NCBI GenBank assembly: GCA_024280885.1
Contig: JAJRPF010000048.1
Coordinates: 558,001-622,000 of the forward strand
Length of the DNA stretch: 64,000 bases
From: Planctomycetota bacterium
Lineage (GTDB): Bacteria; Planctomycetota; JAJSAM01; JAJVHW01
Reading direction: 5' to 3'
Position 1 is the stretch's first letter. Every line of letters starts with the position of its first letter. Position numbers and translations under genes: made by a program. Positions 49,601 to 57,728 of this stretch are shown piece by piece. Under the pieces are notes generated by a model, which made no database searches, was not told the origin of the DNA, and worked only from the letters and a program-made list of their open reading frames with translations.

Positions 49601-50069
49601 TCACTTCGGTGGTGAGCCCCGCGTCGATCGTCGCGTTCTTGATGGTGGTGGGCTTCGCCTTGCCGACCTTGAATGTCGCGGCGTACTCGCCTCGCGCCGA
49701 CGTGGACGCGGCGATCCGGACCGTCCAGCGTCCCGTCTTGTCGATCGCGAACTTCTTGAACGAGAGCTTCTTGCCGCCGCCCTTCTGCTTGAGTTCCGGC
49801 GTCCGATCGACGCCTTCGGGATCGAGGAGTTGCAGCGACGGAAGCAACGGCGAGTTCTTCGTCGCGCCGACCGTGACCGAGAGCGTCTCGCCCGCTAGCA
49901 ACGCTGCGACGTAGTCGTCCACATCGGTCTCGCCGCCGGTGTCCTGGATCGCGCTCTGGACCTTGTTGGAGCCGAACGCCGGCCCCCGCGGCTCGGCTGC
50001 GTCGGCGATCGAGAACGTCCCCGCCACTACGACGAGCGCCATCCATCCCCACGTCTTCCACTGTTGCAT
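46668..50069 (-). CDS. Large exported IPT/TIG and FG-GAP repeat protein
   Basis: An 1133-residue secreted protein (signal peptide ending ADAAEPRG; GGAGAG before the ATG). Order: two PPC-like modules (about 50-250), four IPT/TIG modules (about 265-620; for example VAITLIGQNFGTGDDDRPSV and HAFRMLGTGFKAGQTLRFGS), then about six FG-GAP/VCBS repeats to the end, each with a Ca-binding-like D-x-D-x-D loop (AMADLDDDGLADDLVIVG, IGDLDGDGDNDVVTT, IHDVNGDGNKDILVG). Runs of tyrosine (YYYYYDG, NYYYYGGYVY) interrupt two of the repeats. Probably a beta-propeller adhesin or surface protein. No enzyme domain was seen. Confidence 0.88.
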   Translation of the reverse strand: MQQWKTWGWMALVVVAGTFSIADAAEPRGPAFGSNKVQSAIQDTGGETDVDDYVAALLAGETLSVTVGATKNSPLLPSLQLLDPEGVDRTPELKQKGGGKKLSFKKFAIDKTGRWTVRIAASTSARGEYAATFKVGKAKPTTIKNATIDAGLTTEVTQTFAGIEGARATISVKSAAGSAPLTVVALSDPSGDDVPSGTGNAADNFVAKGTKLSLRNAPLATGDGDYALTLGIESGVATYTLKVRIKPIGRPKKKSKIPALEPFLGTREVPFRGAEGVAITLIGQNFGTGDDDRPSVFFDGAEGTVTSVAPDGLSLIVLPPKGSEGATATVAVVDVFGQASQRDGYFFYVPRPTITAIVDEGGAPILGGSTSGGHAFRMLGTGFKAGQTLRFGSQNAPAPQFVSATEFEVTSPQSGGAGDVFLILTDGFGRQVTSPFRYEFKAPAVLSSIGAETYAPAAGREVGGTVVNMMGSGFENTDELLFDGQVLASVLLAPTRRRFISPARPVGTYSVALRDRFGDVFDGPDFRVKAPPRVDSVEAIGGFLLPGNQIGLGGGTILRVTGANFESDDTVAVGGVPGSPSFSSTTRFEFATPATAPGSVGVTVTDILGDASGVDDAFTSVGFDDVTATRAPSGTGLDDFGAVAAAMADLDDDGLADDLVIVGKTGGTRTEETRLLRGDGAGSFTDVTATKMPAAVNDPLGRGFAGSALAIGDIDGQNGPDIIVGDRSYFSGTYYYYYDGVRVLANDGSGGFAFSTTLSPASNYYYYGGYVYATDELDVSQYVGSISAPPITSSITGIAIGDLDGDGDNDVVTTAPFGCPTYFYVDPTVVDFSGDTYTVTAYDAANTTVSAYYYLSATRILDNDGGLRDRTLQRIGVLGSSTSTAAALNGRDVALGDIDGVNGLDIVVTWDDPLTVSLSGYVSAYVNGSSSDSARVATRVLLNDGNGFFTDDTSSWLPAGSTPEFWQGHAIAVVDIVGDAKLDLVIVHDKGPSATSSALRILRNDGAATGFTDVTSSVLPILPSGENLAGSSLLIHDVNGDGNKDILVGTARGVLDSQGAAARSTRILFGNGGGTFAFGPEFIASPATDSGEASFLVIGDLAGHDDPVLILGTETAPQNSTNNEKLRVLDWED

Positions 50070-50272
50070 CGTCGTCGCTCTCCGGAGCCTCGTAGCCGCG
50101 CTTGCCCGCGAGCGGGTGTTGCGGCGTCGGCATGCGTTCCCAGGACCAGCCTACGCGAGCGGCGATAACCGTCAACGGGGCGAATCTGATCGAAGTCGGC
50201 GATCACGGTCTCATCGCGTGCTCCGAGGCGTCGCCGTCGAGGCGAGCTTCCCGCGTCGAGTAACTTGAGACC

Positions 50273-52369
50273 GTGAGGCGCTGGATTGTCCCTTCCGTGA
50301 TCGTGCTTGTGCTGGGAGCCACAGCTCTCGTGGCGGGCCGCATCGCGTTGTCGCTCATGGAGTGGGAGATCGCCGCGCCGTGGCCCCCCGGCGGCGACGA
50401 TCTATATGGCGACGCGATCCCTGCGGATGCGCTTGCGCGACTCGGAACCGTCCGACTGCGTCGCACGACGCAGACCAACCTCGTCTGGCTCGACGACCAG
50501 CGCATTGCGAGTGGTGGCTTCGATCGCGAGATCGTGATCTGGGACGCGGCGACCGGCGAGCGCCTTCAAGAGCTCTCCGGACATCGCGTGGAGACGGCGA
50601 GGAGCCCGGACACGTGGAGCTTCCGACAGCTCCGTCACGTCCTGACTGGCGGGGATCCACCGACGTTCTACGACGACCTCGACGCGCTGCGCGTGCTCCC
50701 GTCGGGGCGACTGCTCTCGACCGGAGAGTCGATCCGGATGTGGGATCTCGACGCCGGAACCGGGCGTTTCGTCGCGCGACAGCGAGGAGGTCCGATCGGC
50801 AGTCCGTTCGCGCTCGTAGATCGGGACCGAACACTCGTCTACTCGTGGGTGGATTGCCTGCGGCGCTTCGACCTCGCATCGGGGAAGGAGATGGCACGGG
50901 TCCCGACCGGCAAGGATCTCACGGTTCTCTGCTTCTTTCCCGATGGCGGAAGTCTCCTGATGACGCGCGACGACGGCGCCGACCTCGTTCTTGTCGATAC
51001 GACATCGGGTGCGCTGCGGTCGGCTTCCGTCCCCGGAGTGGCTCGCGTCTACCAGGCGATCTTCGCACCCGGTGGCGAGACGTTCTGGGCGCTCGTAAGC
51101 GAGAGCGCCGAGTCGCGTCGTCCGGTGCATCTCGTGCGCGTCGATGCGGAGACGCTGGACGTGCGTGACCGGCATCCCCTGCAGGACGGGCATTGGGGCC
51201 TGCTCGCGATCTCCCCGGATGGTGAGCTCATGGCGCTCATCGCGTTCGTGGACGGCGACAACGATCGGGTCGTCATGGACACCGCGACGGGGAACGAACT
51301 CTGGCGTGCCGAGACGCAAGTGAACTCGCGGTGGGGTGCCGCAGCGTTCTCGTCGGACTCCCGGCGCATCGCGTGGTCGGTGGACCCTGCCGGCAGCGTG
51401 CAGGTCCTCGACGCGCGGACCGGTGCCGACCTCGTTCCGCTCTCTGCTCATGAGGCCTTCGTCGCAGCGCTCGCGTTCACCTCTGACAGCCAGGTCGTCG
51501 TGAGCGCCTCCGCGGACGGGACGCTGCGCGGCTGGGATGCGACGACTTCGCGCGCACTTTGGTCCCGCGCTGCCGGGGACGTCGTCGGCCTCGTCCCTAC
51601 TGGCGCGTCTGCACGCGTCCTCATCGCACGTCCGCATGCCGTCGAGTCGATCGATGGTGCGACCGGCGTGGGGGCACCGGGAGCGACCACGGACGGGCAT
51701 GTCCAGTTCGTCGGATCGGATGGCTCAGTGATCACCGCGACGGACGCGGGACTCACGTTTCGTGCCACGCGGCGCTCGCGCCCCGTGCTCTTTGCGCGGT
51801 CGCGGCGTGCGGAGCCCGGTGCCGACGACGCCGGGGAGTTTGCGACCGGTGTCCTCGCCTACGACACGGAGGCCCGGGTTGCACTCACGGAGTGGGAATC
51901 CCGGACCCCGGCCGGAGACCCCGGGAATTGGTCGTCCATCTCGTCGCTCCACGTGATGAACGTCGAGACCGCGAGCGAGCTCGCGTCGGTTCTGGCGATG
52001 GGAGGAGGCTCGGGCGATGTGATCCGCGCCGCGAGCTTGCCCCGCCTGACGTACGTGGCGGTCGCCTCCTGGGGCGGCGAGATCGTTCTCTCTTCCGCAC
52101 ACGGCGTCGGCGAGGAGTTGGTGGAACTGCGTCGTGCCCATCCAGAGGATACCACCGTCGTGCGCTTCTCGCCCTCCGGCACGCGTCTCGCGACGGGCGG
52201 CGACGATGGGATCGTGCGCGTCTGGTCCATCCCCGAATTGGTCCAGCTCCAGGAACTCCGCGGGCATGGCGCAGCGATCCGATCGCTCGCGTTCTCGCCG
52301 AATGGCAACGTCCTTGCGTCGGGGAGTGACGACACGTCGATCCTGCTCTGGGACGTACGCGAGCCCTGA
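50273..52369 (+). CDS. Membrane-anchored WD40-repeat protein
   Basis: A 698-residue protein with GTG start and one N-terminal membrane helix (IVPSVIVLVLGATALVAGRI). The remainder is a WD40 propeller, probably two blades sets: early repeats ASGGFDREIVIWDAATGERL, later VSASADGTLRGWDATTSRAL, TRLATGGDDGIVRVWSIPEL and VLASGSDDTSILLWDVREP. No kinase or other domain is fused. The propeller should lie on the outer side of the inner membrane and bind a partner. No neighbours are cotranscribed. Confidence 0.85.
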   Translation: MRRWIVPSVIVLVLGATALVAGRIALSLMEWEIAAPWPPGGDDLYGDAIPADALARLGTVRLRRTTQTNLVWLDDQRIASGGFDREIVIWDAATGERLQELSGHRVETARSPDTWSFRQLRHVLTGGDPPTFYDDLDALRVLPSGRLLSTGESIRMWDLDAGTGRFVARQRGGPIGSPFALVDRDRTLVYSWVDCLRRFDLASGKEMARVPTGKDLTVLCFFPDGGSLLMTRDDGADLVLVDTTSGALRSASVPGVARVYQAIFAPGGETFWALVSESAESRRPVHLVRVDAETLDVRDRHPLQDGHWGLLAISPDGELMALIAFVDGDNDRVVMDTATGNELWRAETQVNSRWGAAAFSSDSRRIAWSVDPAGSVQVLDARTGADLVPLSAHEAFVAALAFTSDSQVVVSASADGTLRGWDATTSRALWSRAAGDVVGLVPTGASARVLIARPHAVESIDGATGVGAPGATTDGHVQFVGSDGSVITATDAGLTFRATRRSRPVLFARSRRAEPGADDAGEFATGVLAYDTEARVALTEWESRTPAGDPGNWSSISSLHVMNVETASELASVLAMGGGSGDVIRAASLPRLTYVAVASWGGEIVLSSAHGVGEELVELRRAHPEDTTVVRFSPSGTRLATGGDDGIVRVWSIPELVQLQELRGHGAAIRSLAFSPNGNVLASGSDDTSILLWDVREP

Positions 52370-52405
52370 GGATCAGCGCCGCCTTGCCCGTTCAGCGCTG
52401 CTCAG

Positions 52406-52948
52406 CTACTCGGCCAACGCCTGGATCTCCGGCTCGCTCGGGAAGAGTCGTTTGACGATCCGCAGGATGTCGCCGCGGCGCGGGTCGAAGTCCTCGTCCC
52501 CGACCAATTCGTCGTTCGCGAAAATCTCGAGTTCGTCGCATGAGAAACAGAAGAGGACATCGACCGTGGTGCTGCGCCGTTCCCAGCGCACGGCGATACC
52601 CGGGCTGAAGATGCAGCCCTTCTGCGAGTCGAATAGGTAGGTCGCATCGTCTCCGAGGATGCGACCGAGCGCGGCGGCGTCTGCATCGCCGACGGAGGCC
52701 GTCTCGCCGAGGATCGCGTAACCGGAGATCTCGCCGTTGCCCGCGTCTCCCGTCGCTCCCTTGAGGCTGTCGATCCGGAACGCGCTGACGGTCCCCGCGC
52801 GACGATTGCCCGCGACGAGGTCGTAGTTCTCAGCGCTTCCGTAGAGCGCCTCGGCGCGCTCCGACCGTCCCGCGACGTCGGTTCCCGCGCACGATGTCGC
52901 CCAGATCGCGAGCAGCGCACAAAGGACGAATGCTCGTGCGACGTTCAC
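52406..52948 (-). CDS. Lipoprotein downstream of the candidate selenoprotein
   Basis: A 180-residue lipoprotein starting at GTG 52948, which overlaps the stop of the preceding gene (GTGA). Signal: MNVARAFVLCALLAIWATSC, lipidated at Cys20. The mature part ends with a recognisable block: RRSTTVDVLFCFSCDELEIF, then FDPRRGDILRIVKRLFPSEP. The CFSC pair could be a redox or metal site; the family is not known to me by name. Translational coupling to the thioredoxin-like gene suggests the two act together outside the cytoplasm. In-frame sequence upstream of the GTG is the shadow of the preceding gene. Confidence 0.78.
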   Translation of the reverse strand: MNVARAFVLCALLAIWATSCAGTDVAGRSERAEALYGSAENYDLVAGNRRAGTVSAFRIDSLKGATGDAGNGEISGYAILGETASVGDADAAALGRILGDDATYLFDSQKGCIFSPGIAVRWERRSTTVDVLFCFSCDELEIFANDELVGDEDFDPRRGDILRIVKRLFPSEPEIQALAE

Positions 52949-53538
52949 TCGTCCGAAGCCGCGTCGTCGGCCAAGAACTCGATCGCGACTTCCTGGTCGC
53001 CGAGCGCTTCGTCCGCGTCCGTCGGCTGCGCCGAACGCGTGAGTTCGATCCCATAGCCGTCGGTCCAGAGGAGCGTCGGGTAGTAGACGACGTCGTATTT
53101 CTTGATCATCGCCTCCTCTTCTTCCTGCTCCATGAAGACCGTTGTGAACGCGCCCTTCGCCGCGTCCAAAACCTTCCCGTCTGCGAGGGCCCGACCGACC
53201 CCCGTGCGACTGACGCCTCACCAACTTGCGGCGAAGAGCAGCAGAGTCGGTTGCCGCTCGGCCCAGGCAGCCTGTGCTGAGAACGTCCCCTTGCCGTCGA
53301 ACGCAGCGACCACGCCCGCGTACTTCCCACCGGGATCGTAGGTCGTGCTGTCGTGGCCCTCGCCTTGAAGCGCGTTCGCGTCAGCGCTGGCGGCGTTGGC
53401 CGCCTTGGCATCAGACGGCGCGACCGCGCCGGTATCGTCGGTCGCGGTCTTCTCCACGTCCGACGGCGAGCATGCGGCGGTGAGGGCCATCACCACCGAC
53501 AACGAGGCGGCGACGCGCCATGGGGTCTTGATTTTCAT
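52945..53538 (-). CDS. Candidate selenoprotein: thioredoxin-like lipoprotein with in-frame UGA (UxxS)
   Basis: Read as one frame from ATG 53538 (GGGGGA upstream) to the stop at 52945, with one internal TGA at 53218-53220. The N-terminus is a lipoprotein signal (SLSVVMALTAAC, then a Ser/Ala/Asp linker). The thioredoxin-like domain has QPTLLLFAASW, then TGA, then GVSRTGVGRALADG. Thus the TGA stands exactly where the first active-site Cys of a WCxxC motif would be, giving W-U-G-V-S. Beyond it the frame continues with good coding character: VLDAAKGAFTTVFMEQEEEE, then KKYDVVYYPTLLWTDGYG with the expected cis-proline. It ends in a GTGA overlap with the next gene. A GGUC-loop hairpin follows the TGA. 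Alternative: a nonsense mutation or sequencing error. Confidence 0.75.
53179..53210 (-). promoter_or_regulatory. SECIS-like hairpin after the in-frame UGA
   Basis: In the transcript, bases +15 to +21 after the UGA (GGGGGUC) pair with +27 to +33 (GGCCCUC), including two G-U pairs, around a five-base loop GGUCG at +22 to +26. One more C-G pair extends the stem, and an outer GUC/GAC pair closes it after a small internal loop. The Escherichia coli fdhF SECIS has a GGUC loop about 19-22 bases after its UGA, so loop sequence and distance agree. Folded by eye only. Confidence 0.6.
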
Positions 53539-53591
53539 TCCCCCATTGTAGCGGATCGGGGGCTCGTCTCCGCGGAACCCACGAGGTCCGC

Positions 53592-54275
53592 TCACTGCTC
53601 GTCGTCGCGTGCATGACGACGGAGACGGTGAGCGATCGTGCGTTTCACGCGCGCGGCCATGTCGGGACCTCGATTGCGGTGGATGTCTGTGCGGACAATC
53701 TGCTCGCCCGGCGGCACGCCAAGATAGGTGAGGAGATCCCGGACTCCCGACGCAGTCGAGAGAGCCTCCGGGACGTCCGCGACCTTGACGCGCGTCGGGT
53801 GACTTGCGGCGAGATCCTCCGCGCGCTCGCTGTACTCGTTCCAGTAGCGGATGAGCGCACAGCGCAAATTGGGCTCGTCATAGTCAGGATAGCAAGGGTC
53901 CCACTGCGGATCGGCGCGCCAGCTATCCGCGGTGTGACGCGCGAAGTGGTTGCGCCCACCCGCTAGTCGTTCGTAGCTCTGCACGGTTTCGTCCCGGTCG
54001 CGCCGCAACACGAGCAGGCGCGTGTCAGGATGCTCATCGAGCAAGTACTCCGCGTAGGGGAGGTAGGAAAGCGCGACGTCCCCTGCGAACCGGCTGCCCC
54101 GTGCGCGCAACGCAGCGATGCGGGCATCGATTGCCGCGCGATCGAGCGTCCACGGAAGCACCGGCACCGTCTCGTGAGTGACCGTTGCGCCCGGCTGGGA
54201 GTCCAGGAGATGCGCGAGCGAATTGGTGCCGCAGCGCCCCGTCCCCAACCCGAACCAGAGGCGTGTGGGACTCAT
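53592..54275 (-). CDS. Sulfotransferase-like protein
   Basis: A 227-residue protein starting at MSPTRLWFGLGTGRCGTNSL, where GTGRCGTNSL is the 5'-phosphosulfate-binding loop of PAPS-dependent sulfotransferases. The second PAPS element is LLVLRRDRDETVQSYERLAG (strand plus RD-x(n)-S). The C-terminal region has RVKVADVPEALSTASGVRDL typical of the family. It should move sulfate from PAPS to a sugar or other acceptor. The start overlaps the flippase stop as ATGA, so the pair probably serves export or modification of a polysaccharide or lipid-linked glycan. Acceptor unknown. Confidence 0.83.
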   Translation of the reverse strand: MSPTRLWFGLGTGRCGTNSLAHLLDSQPGATVTHETVPVLPWTLDRAAIDARIAALRARGSRFAGDVALSYLPYAEYLLDEHPDTRLLVLRRDRDETVQSYERLAGGRNHFARHTADSWRADPQWDPCYPDYDEPNLRCALIRYWNEYSERAEDLAASHPTRVKVADVPEALSTASGVRDLLTYLGVPPGEQIVRTDIHRNRGPDMAARVKRTIAHRLRRHARDDEQ

Positions 54276-55606
54276 GCGATGGAGATCCTGAGACCCAAGT
54301 TCCGCTGCGCGATCCAGGTCAGAGGCATGTTGCGGAGGAGCACAGTTACGCAGATCACCGCGGAGGCGCCGACCACGCCATACGTCGGCACGACGAGCAG
54401 CAGACCGAGGAGTTGAAGCGCGGCCGTCAGAGCCATCACCCACATGAGTGCGCGCGTGCGGTCCGTCATCGCGAGCAAGAGCCCCTGTGGTCCGAATGCA
54501 GCTCCGACTACCGAGTGAACGATGAGCAATTGAAGGGCGCCGACGCCTGCGACGTAGCCATCACCGAAGATCGCCAGCAGCGGTTCAGCGAAGACCCACA
54601 CGAGCGCGCCGCTCAGCGCCGTGAACGCGAAGATGACGCGCACCAGTTGTCGGATCACGCCGCCGCGTTCGCGCAGCTCGCCCCGCGCGTGCGCGCCAGC
54701 GATGACGGGGCCGAGGATCGCACCGGACGCCAGCCCGAAGAAGAGCAGCACCCCGGCGATGCGCTGCGCGACGCCGTAGACGGCGGTTGCTTCGTCGCCC
54801 AGGATGAGCGCGATCAACGGGATGGTCATACCCCCGAGGAGCATCTCCAATGCCGTGACGCCGAGGAGCGGGAGCGCGATGCGTCGCCACTCGCGTGGGC
54901 GCGTCGCGACCGGCCCCGCCCCTGCGGCCTTCCGCACCGCTGCACGTGCGATCGCCCACGTGACGCTGGCCGCCGCTGCGTAGCCCCCGAATGCGATGGT
55001 GAGTGCGATCTCCGTCGAGAGCGACGGCGTTCCCTGCGCGAGCGCGTACGCGACTCCACCGATGATGAGTGGCCGCAGAATGGCAGCGGGCGCACGCGCG
55101 GCGGCGATGTGGCGGAGCCCGCGCACGATGCCGCCGGCGACCGCCATCACCGACGCCATCGGGAGGATCGCGGCGCCCGCGACCACCGCAAGAGCTGTGT
55201 AGCGGTCCCCGAGATCGAGCGACCACGCGACCAACGCGCAGGCGAAGGCGCCCGCGCACGACACTCCCATGGCGACGCGCACCGAATGGGAGAGCACCCC
55301 ACGCAGGAGATCCCTCTGCCCGTCCGCGTCGTACGCGGCCGCGAGGCGCACGCCCGCGAGGTGGTACCCGAGCGTGCACGGAAGAGCCAGCAGCCCGATC
55401 CATGCCAGGACGTGGACATACGCGCCGTAGCCCTCGATCGGTAGCGCCTGCGTGAGCGCCCAATGCGCCGCGAACGCCGCGACTGCCCCGACGCCGCGAA
55501 TGCCGAGCGATTCCAGCACGCCACGTTTCAGAATGGCGCGACCGCCCCAGATCGGCGGAGCCGGTCGGGGAGCGGAGCGGTCGGCGGGGGCGGCGCCCTT
55601 CCTCAC
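54272..55606 (-). CDS. Polysaccharide flippase (Wzx/MATE-type)
   Basis: A 444-residue membrane protein with about 12-14 helices and no large soluble domain. Segments such as ALTQALPIEGYGAYVHVLAW near the N-terminus and VYGVAQRIAGVLLFFGLASG in the middle are typical of MOP-superfamily polysaccharide exporters. It should move a lipid-linked glycan across the inner membrane. The start is uncertain: GTG at 55606 gives a 30-residue hydrophilic leader and has no clear Shine-Dalgarno; a start a few codons downstream is possible. It is coupled to the sulfotransferase gene by an ATGA overlap. No glycosyltransferases are nearby in this window. Confidence 0.8.
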   Translation of the reverse strand: MRKGAAPADRSAPRPAPPIWGGRAILKRGVLESLGIRGVGAVAAFAAHWALTQALPIEGYGAYVHVLAWIGLLALPCTLGYHLAGVRLAAAYDADGQRDLLRGVLSHSVRVAMGVSCAGAFACALVAWSLDLGDRYTALAVVAGAAILPMASVMAVAGGIVRGLRHIAAARAPAAILRPLIIGGVAYALAQGTPSLSTEIALTIAFGGYAAAASVTWAIARAAVRKAAGAGPVATRPREWRRIALPLLGVTALEMLLGGMTIPLIALILGDEATAVYGVAQRIAGVLLFFGLASGAILGPVIAGAHARGELRERGGVIRQLVRVIFAFTALSGALVWVFAEPLLAIFGDGYVAGVGALQLLIVHSVVGAAFGPQGLLLAMTDRTRALMWVMALTAALQLLGLLLVVPTYGVVGASAVICVTVLLRNMPLTWIAQRNLGLRISIA

Positions 55607-55723
55607 GAAGCGTCGAAGTCTCCCACGATGAAGTACCGAGACCGGTGAAGATCATCACGTGGCAAAGTTGAATAGGAGCGACCGGTCGGTTCGGTGGGTC
55701 GACTTGGTATGCTGGTCCAGATC

Positions 55724-56266
55724 ATGACGACCGACCCGCAACCTGGCGCTCTGGGCGACGCAGATGTTCGAACGGAACTTGGCTGGCTGATGCGTCAGCG
55801 CAGGGTCGAATTCTGGATCGGCGTGCCCTGGGCCGGTGCGCTGGTGGGGGCGATGTACTGGCAGAGCGGGCCCGGGCTGATCACCCACGCATTCGCCGTG
55901 TTCGCTGTCGCGGCATTCGTCGTCGGTGCGGTCCTTCTCGCCGTCCGTGAACGACGCGAGCTTGCAGATGCTGGCGATTCCGTCTCCGCCGCGCGCGCCG
56001 TTCTCCGAACGCAACTCGAGTTGCGCGTCGGGAACTTCCGGACCACGGAGGGAGTCCGCGTCGGACTGAAGATGGGTGGGGTGCTGCTCGTGCTCATCGC
56101 TGTCGTGAACGTGGTCAAAGAGTACGCGCTCGGCTACGGCTGGGACGGTCTGCCGATGCTGGCCACGATGTCTCTGTACGGTCTGCTCTTCACGGTCTGG
56201 CCGATGCTGCAGAAGCGCTCGCTCCTCCCTCGTCTGGAGCGCGATCTCGCGGCGCTCGACACCTGA
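55724..56266 (+). CDS. Membrane protein of unknown function
   Basis: A 180-residue protein from ATG 55724 (MTTDPQPGAL). Four membrane helices are likely: WIGVPWAGALVGAMYWQS, ITHAFAVFAVAAFVVGAVLL, VGLKMGGVLLVLIAVVNVV and LPMLATMSLYGLLFTVWPML. A helical cytoplasmic loop separates pairs two and three. An in-frame ATG at 55709 is an alternative start; neither has a strong Shine-Dalgarno. The gene is divergent from the flippase and has no recognised relatives by eye. Confidence 0.65.
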   Translation: MTTDPQPGALGDADVRTELGWLMRQRRVEFWIGVPWAGALVGAMYWQSGPGLITHAFAVFAVAAFVVGAVLLAVRERRELADAGDSVSAARAVLRTQLELRVGNFRTTEGVRVGLKMGGVLLVLIAVVNVVKEYALGYGWDGLPMLATMSLYGLLFTVWPMLQKRSLLPRLERDLAALDT

Positions 56267-56936
56267 TCCGGCTCGCCTCGCCACCCGGTTCCGGGGTCCC
56301 GGAAGCGGACCCCTCATGGCGAGAGACCACGCGCCCTCCCGTCAGATCGAGAACGAGCGCGGACGCCGGACTTGGATGGTACCCGGCGAGGGGCGGTCTC
56401 GGCTGGCTCAGTCATGGCGACGCCCTCGGTCCGCCGCTCGACGGGGACCGCGGGGCCTCCTCGGGTCTTGGTCGGGCGGCGGCTCGCGGTGTGTCTCCGA
56501 AGAACTCGCGAAAACGCCCCGCCGTCCCCGGTCGGCGGCGGAGCAACGACGTCGCGTGTCGAAGCCAGGTCGACCGCCGACGCCCGGGTACGATCCGAGA
56601 GACGACGCTCTCTCCAGGCAGATCGAGAACGCGTTCGATCCGAGGCCCGAGGCCGAGGGCGCAATCGGGTGGGCGATCGGCCACGTACGCGACGGTGGGG
56701 ACGAAGACGATTGCGACAGGCGCGAGTCGCGCGAGCGTTGGCTCTCCTTTCAGCTGGACGTGGCGCAACGGTGAGTGTCGACCCTGTTCAGCACGCGTAC
56801 GATCGGGCCTCATGCGTGCTCGCCGATCAATTGCTCTCCTTGCTGCCGCGCCTGTTGTGATCGCCACATTCCGTTGCTCGCAGTCGAGCTGGCGCACTCC
56901 TTCCGCTGGTGCCGGGATCGCGTCGGAGGTTCTCGC
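56267..56936. other. 670-base region without a convincing gene
   Basis: Open frames exist on both strands, but all are Arg/Ser-rich and lack a good ribosome-binding site. On the plus strand a motif recurs: CGTCAGATCGAGAACG near 56340 and CAGGCAGATCGAGAACG near 56617 (both would encode SRQIEN), so a small decayed or duplicated gene may once have been here. Otherwise nothing was identified. Confidence 0.4.
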
Positions 56937-57506
56937 GTGGTGACGGACTACGCCGCAGAGGTCGGGCACTGGAAGGATTGGCAGAAGGCGTACCGATTCG
57001 GCGTCCTGCTCGTGGTGCCGCCGGACCCACCGTTCTCGGACGTGAACGAACTTCGTCGATTGCATGACTCGGAGAGCGCCGCCATCTGCGCGGCGCACAT
57101 CAGCCTGACCGTCCCGTTGCCGAGTCCCCTCGCACGGGACCATTGGGAAGAGTTGGTTGCGATCGCCGCACGTATCCCCGCGTTCTCGGTGCGCTACGGA
57201 CCGCCCATCAGCTTCCCGCCGCATCCCGGAGTGTGTCTCGAGATCGAGCCGCGAGGGCGCTTCGAGGCGCTTCTCAATGCTCTCGAAACCGCGTCAGTGT
57301 TCGCGGGCGCCATGCCGCGGAGCCATCCTTTCACCCCGCACATGACGATTGCCGAGTCGCTCGCGCCGGATGAGACGCAACCGCTGCTCGACGCACTCAG
57401 CGGTTGCGCGCCCGAGGGCTCGTTCCGCTGCACGTCCGTCGCTCTCTCCGTCCCGGACGCCGATTTCGTCTTCACCACGCGCGACGAACTGTGTCTGGCC
57501 GGATGA
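56937..57506 (+). CDS. 2H phosphoesterase (2'-5' RNA ligase-like)
   Basis: A 189-residue protein from GTG 56937, supported by GGAGG seven bases upstream (a second GTG follows at once). It carries the two H-x-T/S-x motifs of the 2H superfamily: AHISLTVPLP in the first half and HMTIAESLAP in the second (HISL and HMTI), at the expected spacing of about 85 residues. Members hydrolyse cyclic phosphates of RNA or nucleotides; which substrate is used here cannot be told. Upstream in-frame sequence is Cys/Arg-rich and non-coding in character. Confidence 0.8.
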   Translation: MVTDYAAEVGHWKDWQKAYRFGVLLVVPPDPPFSDVNELRRLHDSESAAICAAHISLTVPLPSPLARDHWEELVAIAARIPAFSVRYGPPISFPPHPGVCLEIEPRGRFEALLNALETASVFAGAMPRSHPFTPHMTIAESLAPDETQPLLDALSGCAPEGSFRCTSVALSVPDADFVFTTRDELCLAG

Positions 57507-57728
57507 GACTGCGTCGCACATCCTGCGCGCCGTTTCAGGCTCGACTCGTCGCCTGAACCCTGCCGTCGTGCTCAGCCCCCGAGATATGTTGGGCTGGCGC
57601 CCGTTGTCCAAACCCGCGCCTGGCCCAGAGAAAGACGTTCGACTCCCGCGGGTTCGGTCTGACCATCACCGGCCTGAGCGAATGCGGCGCGGCCCGGGTG
57701 GGTTCGCCGCGTGCTGGAGGAAAGACGC

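Noticed and set aside
53218..53538. Treating the lipoprotein as a 106-residue protein that ends at the TGA
   Set aside because: The product would stop at the tryptophan before the active site, and the next 90 codons in the same frame complete a thioredoxin-like domain.
56316..56774. 152-codon plus-strand frame with two SRQIEN copies
   Set aside because: Arg/Ser-rich, no Shine-Dalgarno, no recognisable fold; kept only as a note on the region.
56412..57224. 270-codon minus-strand frame opposite the 2H phosphoesterase
   Set aside because: The plus-strand gene has both H-x-T/S-x motifs and a GGAGG; the antisense frame has none.
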